Positions 1 to 6,155 of a DNA stretch of 10,161 nt are shown piece by piece. The DNA is taken from NCBI GenBank assembly GCA_030446525.1, contig JAUJNC010000148.1:1-10161 (forward strand). The letters are read 5' to 3'. Every line of letters starts with the position of its first letter. Position 1 is the first letter of the stretch. Both the position numbers and the translations under genes were made by a program. This DNA comes from Armatimonadaceae bacterium. GTDB lineage: Bacteria; Armatimonadota; Armatimonadia; Armatimonadales; Armatimonadaceae. The notes beneath the pieces were generated by a model. It ran no database searches, was not told the origin of the DNA, and saw only the letters and a list, made by a program, of their open reading frames with translations.

Positions 1-13
1 AACCTAATGAGCG

Positions 14-76
14 TGCCAAACCTAGGGCAAGCCACAGTCAACAAAGTACCGATAATAGACAACTTGGCCGTTAGGC
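14..76 (+). other. attC-like recombination site (putative, imperfect)
   Basis: The segment ends in GTTAGGC (70-76), a perfect match to the integron R' core GTTRRRY. On the left, GCCAAAC (14-20) differs from the exact complement of that core by one base. Inside, GGCAAG (25-30) can pair with CTTGGCC (63-69), leaving one unpaired base as is usual in attC arms. The total span of 63 bp lies within the known attC size range. The unpaired spacer is present only on the left, and the left core deviates from RYYYAAC, so the call is tentative. If real, the cassette boundary falls after G70 and the DUF6194 start lies 29 bp inside the cassette, a normal cassette layout. Confidence 0.3.
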
Positions 77-99
77 GTCCTCGCAGCAACCAAGAACTC

Positions 100-549
100 A
101 TGAACGAAACCACGATCACCCAATACATCACTGACACGTTTGCCGGCGTCGAAATTGCCACCGCCGAGGGTTATACCTTCTTTTTCTACGGCCCTGATCG
201 CAAGCTTCCCTTCGCCACACTGGCGACCAAAGACAATGATTATGACCGCGCGTCCAATCTGGATCGCCCGGGTGCCTTCCGCCTGAACATCGGCGTCAGC
301 AAGAACACCTACCGCTCATTGTTTGGCCCACAACCGTCCCCTCCCGGTGCAGCCGGTATTGTTGACACCGGCCATGATTTCACCGCCTTGGATCAGTTAC
401 TGCCGCACCCTGTGTATGCACCGCAGTCTTGGGTCTGCGTGCTTAACCCCAGCGCTGAAACGTTCCACACAATGCGGTCATTACTTGCTGAGGCTTATGA
501 TATGACCGTTCGCAAGCACACTAAACGCGAGGCCCTGGATGAGTCCTAA
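100..549 (+). CDS. DUF6194 family protein
   Basis: This 149-residue soluble protein has no signal peptide or membrane segment. It matches from memory the DUF6194 family, whose biochemical role is unknown. Recognisable family blocks are an aromatic stretch FFFY near residues 27-30, the patch DRKLPFATLATKDNDYDR near 33-50, the block LDRPGAFRLNIGVSK (54-68), and the C-terminal blocks DFTALDQLLPHPVY and WVCVLNPS (93-118). The reading frame stays open back to position 7, but homology begins at the ATG at 100, so that start was chosen; no clear Shine-Dalgarno precedes it. The upstream part would also cross the attC-like site. A hairpin follows the stop by about 20 bp. The gene appears intact, unlike its decayed neighbours, and may be an integron-type cassette gene. 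Confidence 0.85.
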   Translation: MNETTITQYITDTFAGVEIATAEGYTFFFYGPDRKLPFATLATKDNDYDRASNLDRPGAFRLNIGVSKNTYRSLFGPQPSPPGAAGIVDTGHDFTALDQLLPHPVYAPQSWVCVLNPSAETFHTMRSLLAEAYDMTVRKHTKREALDES

Positions 550-570
550 TGATCCAACCAGACGCCTGTT

Positions 571-601
571 AAGGAACTGGCCTTCCAGAGACCAGTTCCT
601 T
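571..601 (+). terminator. hairpin after DUF6194 gene (weak intrinsic terminator)
   Basis: AAGGAACTGG (571-580) and CCAGTTCCTT (592-601) form a perfect 10-bp stem with an 11-nt loop, 21 nt after the DUF6194 stop codon. No T-tract follows, so it may protect the 3' end of the message rather than terminate transcription by itself. Confidence 0.5.
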
Positions 602-633
602 CCGGTATTGGTTCGACCGAAGGGCGATTCGGG

Positions 634-746
634 AGCTAACCATGCGCTGCAGCGGACGTGAAAGCAGCTGGTAGTTGTCGTCGGGTTTCGCCAGCCCTTG
701 CTGCGCTACCGCTCAGGTGCTCGCGCCGCGGAGCTTTTTGTTGGAC
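634..746 (+). other. second attC-like site (putative)
   Basis: The left end reads AGCTAAC followed by CATGCGCTGCAGCGGACG (641-658), which resembles the R''/L'' half of many integron attC sites. About 100 bp on, GCGGAGCTTTTT (728-739) leads into GTTGGAC (740-746), a match to the R' core GTTRRRY and to typical right halves. The 113-bp span is within the attC range. The two cores are only partly complementary to each other, and the central arm is not a clean hairpin, so confidence is low. With the site at 14-76 it would delimit one cassette carrying the DUF6194 gene. Confidence 0.33.
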
Positions 747-767
747 CGCGACGGCTTGGCGAAACCC
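683..767. repeat. imperfect inverted repeat with 56-nt loop
   Basis: GGGTTTCGCCAGCC (683-696) and GGCTTGGCGAAACCC (753-767) are reverse complements apart from a single extra base. The loop holds a smaller GC-rich palindrome (GCTC...GAGC, 719-734). The right arm lies beyond the proposed attC core at 740-746, so the attC model does not explain this repeat. No gene is convincing between 602 and 883; apart from these repeats that stretch looks non-coding. Confidence 0.5.
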
Positions 768-883
768 ATTTGCGAGGCGGAGGGCAAAACAGGCGCGCCT
801 TCCACCGATGTGCAGGGAAGAGCCAAGCAAGTGAGGAAATTACCATTACGCTGCTTTGGCGACGCGAGCGCGAGGGCGCCCGT

Positions 884-1176
884 TTGAAAATCACTGGCTT
901 TATCTGGTTGCAAGATATTGTCGACAAACTGCTGCAAAAGCACAACGTTGATCAAGAAGAATTGATGGAAGTGTTCGAAGACCTGGAGAACGCGCCCTAC
1001 TTCCGCTTTGTGGAGAAGGGCCACCACGAGGGTGAGAACGTTATGTCGCGCTTGGCCAGAGCGACGCGGGAAGATACTCGGTCGTCTTTTTCGTATACAA
1101 GACGGATGGACGTGTGCTCGTGATTTCGGCACGAGACATGGCGGACGCCGAACGGAGAAGATATGAACAGCGGTAG
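884..1176 (+). pseudogene. BrnT-type toxin, frameshifted
   Basis: The remnant resembles the BrnT ribonuclease toxin family (type II toxin-antitoxin). The first frame starts at TTG 884, with GAGGG 8-12 nt upstream, and reads KITGFIWLQDIVDKLLQKHN and on to FVEKGHHEGENV. Around 1041 the frame breaks. The family sequence resumes in the next frame at 1042 with YVALGQSDAGRYSVVFFVY and ends in VLVISARDMADAERRRYEQR and a stop at 1174-1176. The C-terminal ARDM...ERRRYE signature is typical of BrnT. Restoring one T at about 1041 would repair the gene to around 98 aa. Its end overlaps the start of the antitoxin stub by 14 nt, the usual toxin-then-antitoxin order. A sequencing error cannot be excluded from one sequence. 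Confidence 0.75.
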
Positions 1177-1255
1177 AGGTTCTGTTTCCAACGCCTCATC
1201 GTATCAGGAGATGGGCGCATTCTGGGATGAACATGCCCTTGGTGAGGTTTGGGAC
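1163..1255 (+). pseudogene. BrnA/CopG-like antitoxin, N-terminal stub
   Basis: From ATG 1163 the frame reads MNSGRGSVSNASSYQEMGAF, then WDEHALGEVWD. This resembles the start of antitoxins that partner BrnT-like toxins, whose opening block is of the form SSYQEMAEFWDxHDLxxxWD. Similarity ends near 1255. The frame stays open to 1342, but there it runs out of frame through a DUF433 gene fragment, so the DNA-binding C-terminal half is gone. The 14-nt overlap with the toxin end supports an original two-gene operon. The family call rests on a short block. Confidence 0.6.
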
Positions 1256-1260
1256 GTTTA

Positions 1261-1419
1261 CAGATCACTGTTTATGAGGTGCTTGAATATCTCGCCTCAG
1301 ATATCACAGAAGAGGAGATCCTTGAAGATTTCCCTGATCTGACACGCAAAGATCTGAAAGCGTGCATCGCTTTTGCCGTAGACCGTGAGCGTAAGCTCGT
1401 CACGGTACCAGCCGCTTGA
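1261..1419 (+). pseudogene. DUF433 antitoxin, C-terminal fragment
   Basis: The 52 residues before the TGA at 1417-1419 read QITVYEVLEYLASDITEEEI, then LEDFPDLTRKDLKACIAFAV. This is the conserved second half of DUF433 (VapB-like) antitoxins, including the TEEEILEDFPDLxxxDlkAC pattern. The first half, with the usual CGGxPcIRGT block and a start codon, is absent; an in-frame TGA lies at 1243-1245. Full members are about 75-80 aa. It is directly followed by the partner toxin remnant, with overlapping stop and start codons (TTGA). Confidence 0.75.
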
Positions 1420-1629
1420 AACTGCTATTCGACCAGAATTAATCACATAGATTGGTGTGCCTCCTGGCTGACAACGTCCCTGGTTCCGTTCATGTGCGGG
1501 AAGTGGAATTGAAAGCTGCCGATGACCTTATCGTCTAGGAATATGCCAAACAGACCGGTTTGATGATCGTCTCGAAGGATAAAAAAGTTTCACGAAGACG
1601 ATTACGCAGCATTTCTCAGTTTGTCTTAG
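1416..1629 (+). pseudogene. DUF5615 PIN-like toxin, broken
   Basis: DUF5615 proteins are PIN-like (Mut7-C type) putative ribonuclease toxins paired with DUF433 antitoxins. From TTG 1416 the frame reads the family start KLLFDQN, then TAA at 1440-1442, then SHRLVCLLADNVPGSVHVRE and LKAADDLIV, then a TAG at 1536-1538 where the family has Trp (VWEYAKQ). It goes on to EYAKQTGLMIVSKD. After a run of A the frame shifts and FHEDDYAAFLSLS leads to a TAG at 1627-1629, resembling the family C-terminus. The total is about 70 residues against a usual 110 or so, so an internal deletion is likely. At least three independent lesions make this a certain pseudogene. Confidence 0.8.
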
Positions 1630-1646
1630 CACCAGAATCTAATGCG

Positions 1647-2777
1647 TTATTGCACCGGTTGTCCACCGCGCACCAGCCGGTCCAGGGTGGCGGCCATGAT
1701 GTCCTGGGTTTGGGCGATCACGGTGTAGAACATGGCCTCGCGGAACAGGCGCTGCGCCGGGTGGTCCAGGGAGTTCGCGCCGCCGGAGGAGGCGGCGACC
1801 GCCATGTGGGCGGCGCGGACGCCCAGCTCGATGGCCCAGGCGCGCGCGGCGAGGGCGTTCGGCTTGTACCCGGGGATATCTTTCGGGCCGTCCGCCCACC
1901 GGAAGCCGTTCGCGCGGCAGGCGCTGAGCTCGGCTTCGAGGGCGTCGGCGGCGTCCTGGAGGAACGGGATTTGCCGCTTCGCGGCCGCCTTGCGCAGCAC
2001 CTTGAGCGAGCCGCGGGCGCAGCCCAGCGGCGCGGAGATCGCCCCGGCAATGCCGCTGCTGTCGCCCCGGGCCATCTCCTCGCGCGACGAGAACTTGATG
2101 AAGTTCTCGTCCGGCACGAACAGATTGTTCAGGCAGACCTCGGTCGTTGCGCTGGCGTTCATGGCGCACAGCGCGAGCGGCGTGGACGAGCAGAGCGCGC
2201 CCGTGGGCTCCGTCGAGGCGTAGAGATAGACGTGCCGTTCGTCCGGCAGGGTCGCGCCGTAGACGACGCCCGCAAGCAGCGGCCAGCCCGTCACCCACGG
2301 GGCGACGCCCGTCAGCAGGTAGCCGCCCGTCACCGGCTCGGCGCGCAGCATCGGCTGGGGGCGGCGCAGATGCCCGAAGGCCACGCCGACCAGATGCCGC
2401 CCGGCGGCCATGTCCGGCAGGAAGCGCTCGCGCAGGCTGGGGTTCTTGCTCCCGGCGATCATGGCGCACGCGCCCAGGTGCTGCGTGAGGGTGAACCAGG
2501 TCGTGCCGCACGCCGCCGTCATGATCTCCGTGAACGCGCGCATACAGGCGCCGGACGCCGCGTGCCCGCCGTACTCTCGGGGCGTGGTGAGGGCGACCAG
2601 TCCCGCTTCGGCGAGGACGTGGATGTTCTCGCGGGGCGGCTCGGGTGAGCGGTCCGTCTGCTGGGCGCGTGGTTCGAGGACGGTGTCCGCGATGTGCTGG
2701 GCGCGGCGGAGAAGCTCCTGCTCCTCGCCGCTGAGCGTGGACGGCGGGGGGGCATCCGGTTCGGCGTAAGATTCCAT
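1647..2777 (-). CDS. acyl-CoA dehydrogenase family protein
   Basis: This 376-residue protein has the layout of FAD-dependent acyl-CoA dehydrogenases. A helical N-terminal domain contains LAEAGLVALTTPREYGG (55-71). A beta middle domain ends in CAMNASATTEVCLNNLFVPD (204-223), the typical block before the hinge. The C-terminal helical domain contains GGANSLDHPAQRLFREAMFY (332-351), the usual GG...HPaqRlfRd motif. It has no signal peptide and should be cytosolic. The substrate is unclear; the sequence looks closer to divergent oxidase or monooxygenase-like members than to classic beta-oxidation enzymes, and no thiolase, hydratase or ETF genes are nearby. The ATG at 2777 gives the family's usual length. 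It lacks a Shine-Dalgarno but has TACAAT 9 nt upstream. It diverges from the sulfatase gene, and its 3' end abuts the toxin-antitoxin debris. Confidence 0.85.
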   Translation of the reverse strand: MESYAEPDAPPPSTLSGEEQELLRRAQHIADTVLEPRAQQTDRSPEPPRENIHVLAEAGLVALTTPREYGGHAASGACMRAFTEIMTAACGTTWFTLTQHLGACAMIAGSKNPSLRERFLPDMAAGRHLVGVAFGHLRRPQPMLRAEPVTGGYLLTGVAPWVTGWPLLAGVVYGATLPDERHVYLYASTEPTGALCSSTPLALCAMNASATTEVCLNNLFVPDENFIKFSSREEMARGDSSGIAGAISAPLGCARGSLKVLRKAAAKRQIPFLQDAADALEAELSACRANGFRWADGPKDIPGYKPNALAARAWAIELGVRAAHMAVAASSGGANSLDHPAQRLFREAMFYTVIAQTQDIMAATLDRLVRGGQPVQ

Positions 2778-2786
2778 GACGCTGCT

Positions 2787-2792
2787 ATTGTA
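2787..2792 (-). promoter_or_regulatory. -10-like TACAAT, possible leaderless start
   Basis: On the - strand GGGTACAAT lies 9 nt before the dehydrogenase ATG. A TACAAT -10 box at this distance would start transcription almost at the ATG, which fits the missing Shine-Dalgarno. No good -35 is visible 16-18 bp upstream. The same GGTACAAT sequence recurs upstream of the - strand gene starting at 6023. Confidence 0.35.
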
Positions 2793-2804
2793 CCCGATGA
2801 GCCC

Positions 2805-2846
2805 CCTTCCCTGCCTTCGTGGGGTCCTCCCCGAGTCGGGGAGGGG
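2805..2846. repeat. GC-rich hairpin in the divergent intergenic region
   Basis: CCTCCCC (2826-2832) and GGGGAGG (2838-2844) form a stem around a 5-nt loop, inside a C-rich then G-rich block that runs to about 2860. Stretches of this kind are common dispersed REP-like repeats in GC-rich genomes. It lies in the 109-bp gap between two divergent starts and upstream of the sulfatase ribosome binding site. It could be a dispersed repeat or a terminator-like block between the promoters; only one copy is in this window. Confidence 0.4.
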
Positions 2847-2867
2847 ACGCAAGTGGGGGCGGAATGC

Positions 2868-2875
2868 AAAGGAGG
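2868..2875 (+). promoter_or_regulatory. strong Shine-Dalgarno of the sulfatase gene
   Basis: AAAGGAGG ends 11 nt before the ATG at 2887. It fixes the sulfatase start there rather than at the in-frame upstream codon at 2776, which would put a non-secretory stretch ahead of the signal peptide. Confidence 0.7.
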
Positions 2876-2886
2876 CTGTTTCACTG

Positions 2887-4323
2887 ATGAGCAGGTTATT
2901 CGATTTACGAGCATTAGGCGGCAAGCTCCTCGTGCTGATCGCCGTCGTCCTCGCGCCGGCGGGCCGGGCATGGTGCCAGACTCAAAGCGCGCCGACGCGC
3001 CCGCCCAACATCATCTTCATCCTCGCCGATGACCTGGGTTATGGCGATCTGGGCTGCTACGGGCAGAAGCAGATCCAGACGCCCAATCTGGACCGGATGG
3101 CGGCGGAGGGGGTGCGCTTCACCGACTTCTACGCGGGCTCGACCGTCTGCGCGCCCTCCCGCGCCGTGCTGATGACAGGCCTGCACACCGGCCACTGCTA
3201 CATCCGCGGCAACGGCAAGACCAACCTGCGACCCGAGGACGTCACGGTCGCCGAGGTGCTCAAGCCGGCGGGGTACGCCACCGGCGTGATCGGCAAATGG
3301 GGACTGGGTCACGAAGGCTCGACCGGCCTGCCCGCCCGGCAGGGCTTCGACGAGTTCTTCGGCTACCTGGATCACCTCCACGCGCATAATTACTACCCCA
3401 GCTTCCTCGTCCGGGGCGAACAGCGGGTGCCGCTGCGCAACGTGGTCCCCGGCGAGGGTCCCCAGGGGCAGGGGGTGGCCACCAAGAGGATGGAGTACAG
3501 TCACGACCTCGTGGCCGAAGAGGCGCTGGGCTTCGTCGAGCGCAACAAGAGCAAGCCGTTCTTCCTGTATCTGGCCTATACCACCCCTCATGCCAACAAC
3601 GAGGCCAAGCAGAAGGGGATGGAGGTGCCCGACTACGGGATCTACAAGAACAAGGACTGGCCCGAGGCGCAGAAGGGCCATGCCGCGATGATCACCCGCA
3701 TGGACCGCGACATCGGCCGCCTTCTGGAGCAGCTCCGCCGGCACGGCATCGACGAGCGCACCATCGTCTTCTTCTCGTCGGACAACGGCCCCCACCGCGA
3801 GGGCGGCAACGACCCCGATTTCGCCGACTCCAACGGCCGGCTGCGCGGCATCAAGCGCGACCTGTACGACGGCGGCATCCGCGTGCCGATGATCGTCCGC
3901 TGGCCCGGCAAGGCGCCCGCCGGCGCCGTGTCCGCGCACCCCGGCTACTTCGCCGATTTTCTCGTCACCGCCGCGGAGCTGGCCGGCGTAAAATCTCCCG
4001 CCACGACGGACGGCATCAGCTTCCTGCCGGCCGTCCTGGGCCAGAACGACCAACAGAAGCGGCACGAGTACCTGTACTGGGAGTTCTACGAGCGCGGCTC
4101 CGCCCAGGCCCTGCGCATGGGCGACTGGAAGGGCGTGTGCCAGCCGTTCGGCGGGCCGATCGAGCTGTACGACCTCAAATCCGACCTCGCCGAAAGCAAC
4201 AACGTCGCCGCCCGCCACCCGGACGTCGTGGCCAAGATCCGCGCCGCCATGAACCAGGCCCACACGCCATCGCCGCTGTGGAAACTGCCCAATACACAGG
4301 CGCAGCTTCGCGCCGACCCTTGA
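2887..4323 (+). CDS. exported arylsulfatase (sulfatase S1 family)
   Basis: This 478-residue sulfatase should hydrolyse sulfate esters, probably on a polysaccharide or glycoside, outside the cytoplasm. Residues 1-31 form a signal peptide with hydrophobic core LLVLIAVVLAPAG. The mature start PPNIIFILADDLGYGDLGCY carries the first metal-binding pair (D48, D49). CAPSR at 88-92 is the C-x-P-S-R site whose Cys becomes formylglycine. GKWGLGH (136-142) supplies the conserved Lys and His, TTPH holds H235, and SSDNGPH (297-303) holds the Asp/Asn metal ligands D299 and N300. The C-terminal subdomain has LRMGDWKGV and ELYDLKSDLAE, typical of the family. No activating formylglycine enzyme or SusCD-type genes are in the window. 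All active-site residues appear intact; the exact S1 subfamily and substrate cannot be told. Confidence 0.95.
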   Translation: MSRLFDLRALGGKLLVLIAVVLAPAGRAWCQTQSAPTRPPNIIFILADDLGYGDLGCYGQKQIQTPNLDRMAAEGVRFTDFYAGSTVCAPSRAVLMTGLHTGHCYIRGNGKTNLRPEDVTVAEVLKPAGYATGVIGKWGLGHEGSTGLPARQGFDEFFGYLDHLHAHNYYPSFLVRGEQRVPLRNVVPGEGPQGQGVATKRMEYSHDLVAEEALGFVERNKSKPFFLYLAYTTPHANNEAKQKGMEVPDYGIYKNKDWPEAQKGHAAMITRMDRDIGRLLEQLRRHGIDERTIVFFSSDNGPHREGGNDPDFADSNGRLRGIKRDLYDGGIRVPMIVRWPGKAPAGAVSAHPGYFADFLVTAAELAGVKSPATTDGISFLPAVLGQNDQQKRHEYLYWEFYERGSAQALRMGDWKGVCQPFGGPIELYDLKSDLAESNNVAARHPDVVAKIRAAMNQAHTPSPLWKLPNTQAQLRADP

Positions 4324-4345
4324 TGAAAGGATCGGCGGGAGGAAT

Positions 4346-4378
4346 AAAGGGCGAGCAAAAGCCTTTGCTCGCCCTTTT
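4346..4378 (+). terminator. bidirectional intrinsic terminator
   Basis: AAAGGGCGAGCAAA (4346-4359) pairs perfectly with TTTGCTCGCCCTTT (4364-4377) around a 4-nt loop and is followed by another T. The A-run on the left gives a T-run on the other strand, so it should stop transcription from both the sulfatase and the convergent - strand gene, whose stop codon is at 4379-4381. Confidence 0.9.
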
Positions 4379-4687
4379 CTAGGCCGTCCGACCTTCGCCC
4401 GGCAGAGCGTGCGGCCTGCTCTTCAGGCTGACTATCGCCCCGAAGGTAAGGAGGCCGACGAACGCCAGCGGCACGGCGAGCCGCTCCCAGTCGATTCCCA
4501 CGCTGCCTGCCGGGGGTGAGAAGAGAAAGGCGTACCGGGTGAACTGGGGGGGCTTGGCGTCCGGAATCCCCACTTGCGCCGCCAGCAATTGCACGGTGCT
4601 CGGCAACATCACGTGCGGTGGGTACAGCAGGAATGCTCCGGCCAGGACGATGCCTGCCCACAAGGCGGCCAGCTGTTTTCGGTTCAT
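4379..4687 (-). CDS. small two-helix membrane protein, unknown function
   Basis: The 102-residue product has two predicted membrane helices, about residues 6-22 (LAALWAGIVLAGAFLLY) and 68-88 (ERLAVPLAFVGLLTFGAIVSL). Between them is an outer or lumenal loop with YPPHV, Y52 and the block FLFSPP, followed by IDWERL. This pattern (LWxGI, PP, YxFLFxPP, IDxxRL) recurs in small uncharacterised bacterial membrane proteins. No function is known to me. The ATG at 4687 is chosen because AGGAG lies 12-16 nt upstream and the first helix starts directly after it; the frame is open further upstream without membrane-like sequence. It stands alone, 184 nt downstream of the next - strand gene, in a gap where I see no other gene. 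Confidence 0.7.
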   Translation of the reverse strand: MNRKQLAALWAGIVLAGAFLLYPPHVMLPSTVQLLAAQVGIPDAKPPQFTRYAFLFSPPAGSVGIDWERLAVPLAFVGLLTFGAIVSLKSRPHALPGEGRTA

Positions 4688-4871
4688 TGGTCCTGGTGTG
4701 CTCCTGATCTTGCTGATTCGAAGAAGGCTGTTGCCCCTACACAACCTTTGAACCACCAGGCCGGTGTTTGGTTGCAGCGCCGCGTCAAAGCGGACGGACC
4801 GCCCCGGCGTGACTCGGATGCAGGGCTCCGTCATCTGCGATGTGTCCCCGTGCCGCGGCCCAAGGAAAAAC

Positions 4872-6023
4872 TCACCGGTTGGCGGGGACCAGGAAGCCGA
4901 CTTTCCAGCTGCGGCTGAACCGCACCTTGTTATCGAGGGCGATGAGCAGCGTCATGTCGTCGGCACTCAGCTGCAGCCCGTCACGGGCCGGACCCAGCAC
5001 GGCTTGCGCCGGCAGGATCAGGGGGTTGGAACCGGCAACGCCGGCGCGCGCCTCGGCCTCGGTGCGGTAGTAGCGGACGACGGACGCCTCCTGTACCTGG
5101 TCCGGCGTCGGCACGTGTGCGCGGTCCGGGTACAGGAGCGTGTTGCCTGGCGCGGGGCCGTAGATCGTTGGCGCCGGCGAGCGCATGATGTCGGGGAGGT
5201 GGCGCGCATCGATCAGAATGCCGGTATAGGTGTCGAGAAGCGCGAGAACCCGCTTCGGATCGGGACTGGGCGGCACAAGGGGGACCGGGGCGGCGGGAAC
5301 CGGAAGCCGAGCGGGCGGCGGGGCCGGGGCAAGCGCGGGGGCGGAGGGGGGCAAGGCGACCACCGGCGCCGGCGTAGAAACGGGCGGCGCGTCGACACGG
5401 CTGCCGGACAGGATGCGCACGCGGTCGGCAACCACCACGCTGTGGGGCAGGCGGGTGCCGGCGACGAGCACGTGCATCCCCCGCGCCAGCCACGAAGGGC
5501 GGCCCGGTCGGCTCGCGCCGCCTCCCGTGATTGCCGCCTCGAGGTAATCCACGGTAAACCGGCGGCCGGCGCTGTCGGCGACCGTCGCACGGGCGCGGGC
5601 GGTGTCACTGTCCCGCACCACGCCGTCGATCTGGATCTGGCCGCCGGACGCCGCCTGCTGCGCGGGCTCGGGCGCCACGCGCACGGAGCGCGCTTCGAAC
5701 TGGTCCCGGCCGGTCTGCGCGCCCGTCACCTCGACGCGCATGCCGCGTTTCAGATCCTCGGTGAAGCCGATGCGCGTGCCCGCTAGAAAGACGAAGGCGC
5801 CGTACGTGTGGACGACGTAAGGGCGGTTACCTTCGCCGATAACCGTCAGGCGCCTGCGGCCGCCATCGACCTTATCGATGGACCCCGTCAGGACCTGGTC
5901 GTAGCGTGCGGCGTACGGGTAGGAAAGATCGGCGGCGCGGCCGGCACATGCGAGCATAAGGCCGGCCACAACAGCCTGCGCGACCGCGAGGACCCGTAGG
6001 GCGGGCAAGAGGCATTTCGCCAT
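4872..6023 (-). CDS. exported protein: two OB/DUF5666-like repeats, Pro/Ala linker, FlgT/LPP20-like C-terminal domain
   Basis: This 383-residue protein starts with a signal peptide (residues 1-31, core LAVAQAVVAGLMLACAGRA). Two beta-rich repeats follow, at about 45-116 (LTGSIDKVDGGRRRLTV to MRVEVTGAQTG) and 128-206 (IQIDGVVRDSD to VADRVRIL), similar in pattern to small OB-fold or DUF5666 modules. Residues 211-255 are a Pro/Ala/Val linker. The C-terminal part, 258-380, opens with TYTGILIDARHLP and contains SNPLILPAQAVLG and a VGFLVP ending. This fits the domain of LPP20 and FlgT-like envelope proteins with YTGlvIDARgL...NPLxVxA. It is probably periplasmic or surface-associated and may bind cell-wall or assembly partners. 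AGGAGA lies 7 nt before the ATG at 6023. The domain names are by pattern memory only. Confidence 0.75.
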   Translation of the reverse strand: MAKCLLPALRVLAVAQAVVAGLMLACAGRAADLSYPYAARYDQVLTGSIDKVDGGRRRLTVIGEGNRPYVVHTYGAFVFLAGTRIGFTEDLKRGMRVEVTGAQTGRDQFEARSVRVAPEPAQQAASGGQIQIDGVVRDSDTARARATVADSAGRRFTVDYLEAAITGGGASRPGRPSWLARGMHVLVAGTRLPHSVVVADRVRILSGSRVDAPPVSTPAPVVALPPSAPALAPAPPPARLPVPAAPVPLVPPSPDPKRVLALLDTYTGILIDARHLPDIMRSPAPTIYGPAPGNTLLYPDRAHVPTPDQVQEASVVRYYRTEAEARAGVAGSNPLILPAQAVLGPARDGLQLSADDMTLLIALDNKVRFSRSWKVGFLVPANR

Positions 6024-6105
6024 GGTGTGTCTCCTGTGTGTCTGAAGTGGCGAAACTTTTCTCGGATGGCCGGGGAAAATCCTGCTGCGCACGATAAATC
6101 CCGCA

Positions 6106-6111
6106 ATTGTA
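6106..6111 (-). promoter_or_regulatory. -10-like TACAAT upstream of the exported OB/LPP20-like gene
   Basis: On the - strand GGTACAAT lies 82 nt before the ATG at 6023. No convincing -35 is seen. It matches the box in front of the dehydrogenase gene (GGGTACAAT), which makes chance somewhat less likely. Confidence 0.25.
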
Positions 6112-6155
6112 CCGCTTCGCCGGACTCGGCGAGCGACCTGGCACGCGCATGCGTC

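Noticed and set aside
698..1123. 141-codon + frame taken as a whole protein
   Set aside because: Only the part from 884 to about 1041 is family-like (BrnT); the front part is repeat-like DNA and the tail is out of frame after the lesion.
1560..2648. Long + strand open frame opposite the acyl-CoA dehydrogenase
   Set aside because: It is antisense to a gene with clear family blocks, is Arg/Gly-rich and low in complexity, and begins inside the DUF5615 remnant.
2914..4263. Long open frame on the - strand (449 codons) opposite the sulfatase
   Set aside because: The sulfatase frame has full family motifs and the strong Shine-Dalgarno. The antisense frame is open because of G/C-biased third positions and reads as Val/Gly/Ala-rich sequence without motifs.
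4764..5786. Long + strand frame opposite the exported OB/LPP20-like gene
   Set aside because: The - strand product has a signal peptide, a Shine-Dalgarno and recognisable modules; the + frame is Gly/Arg-rich noise.
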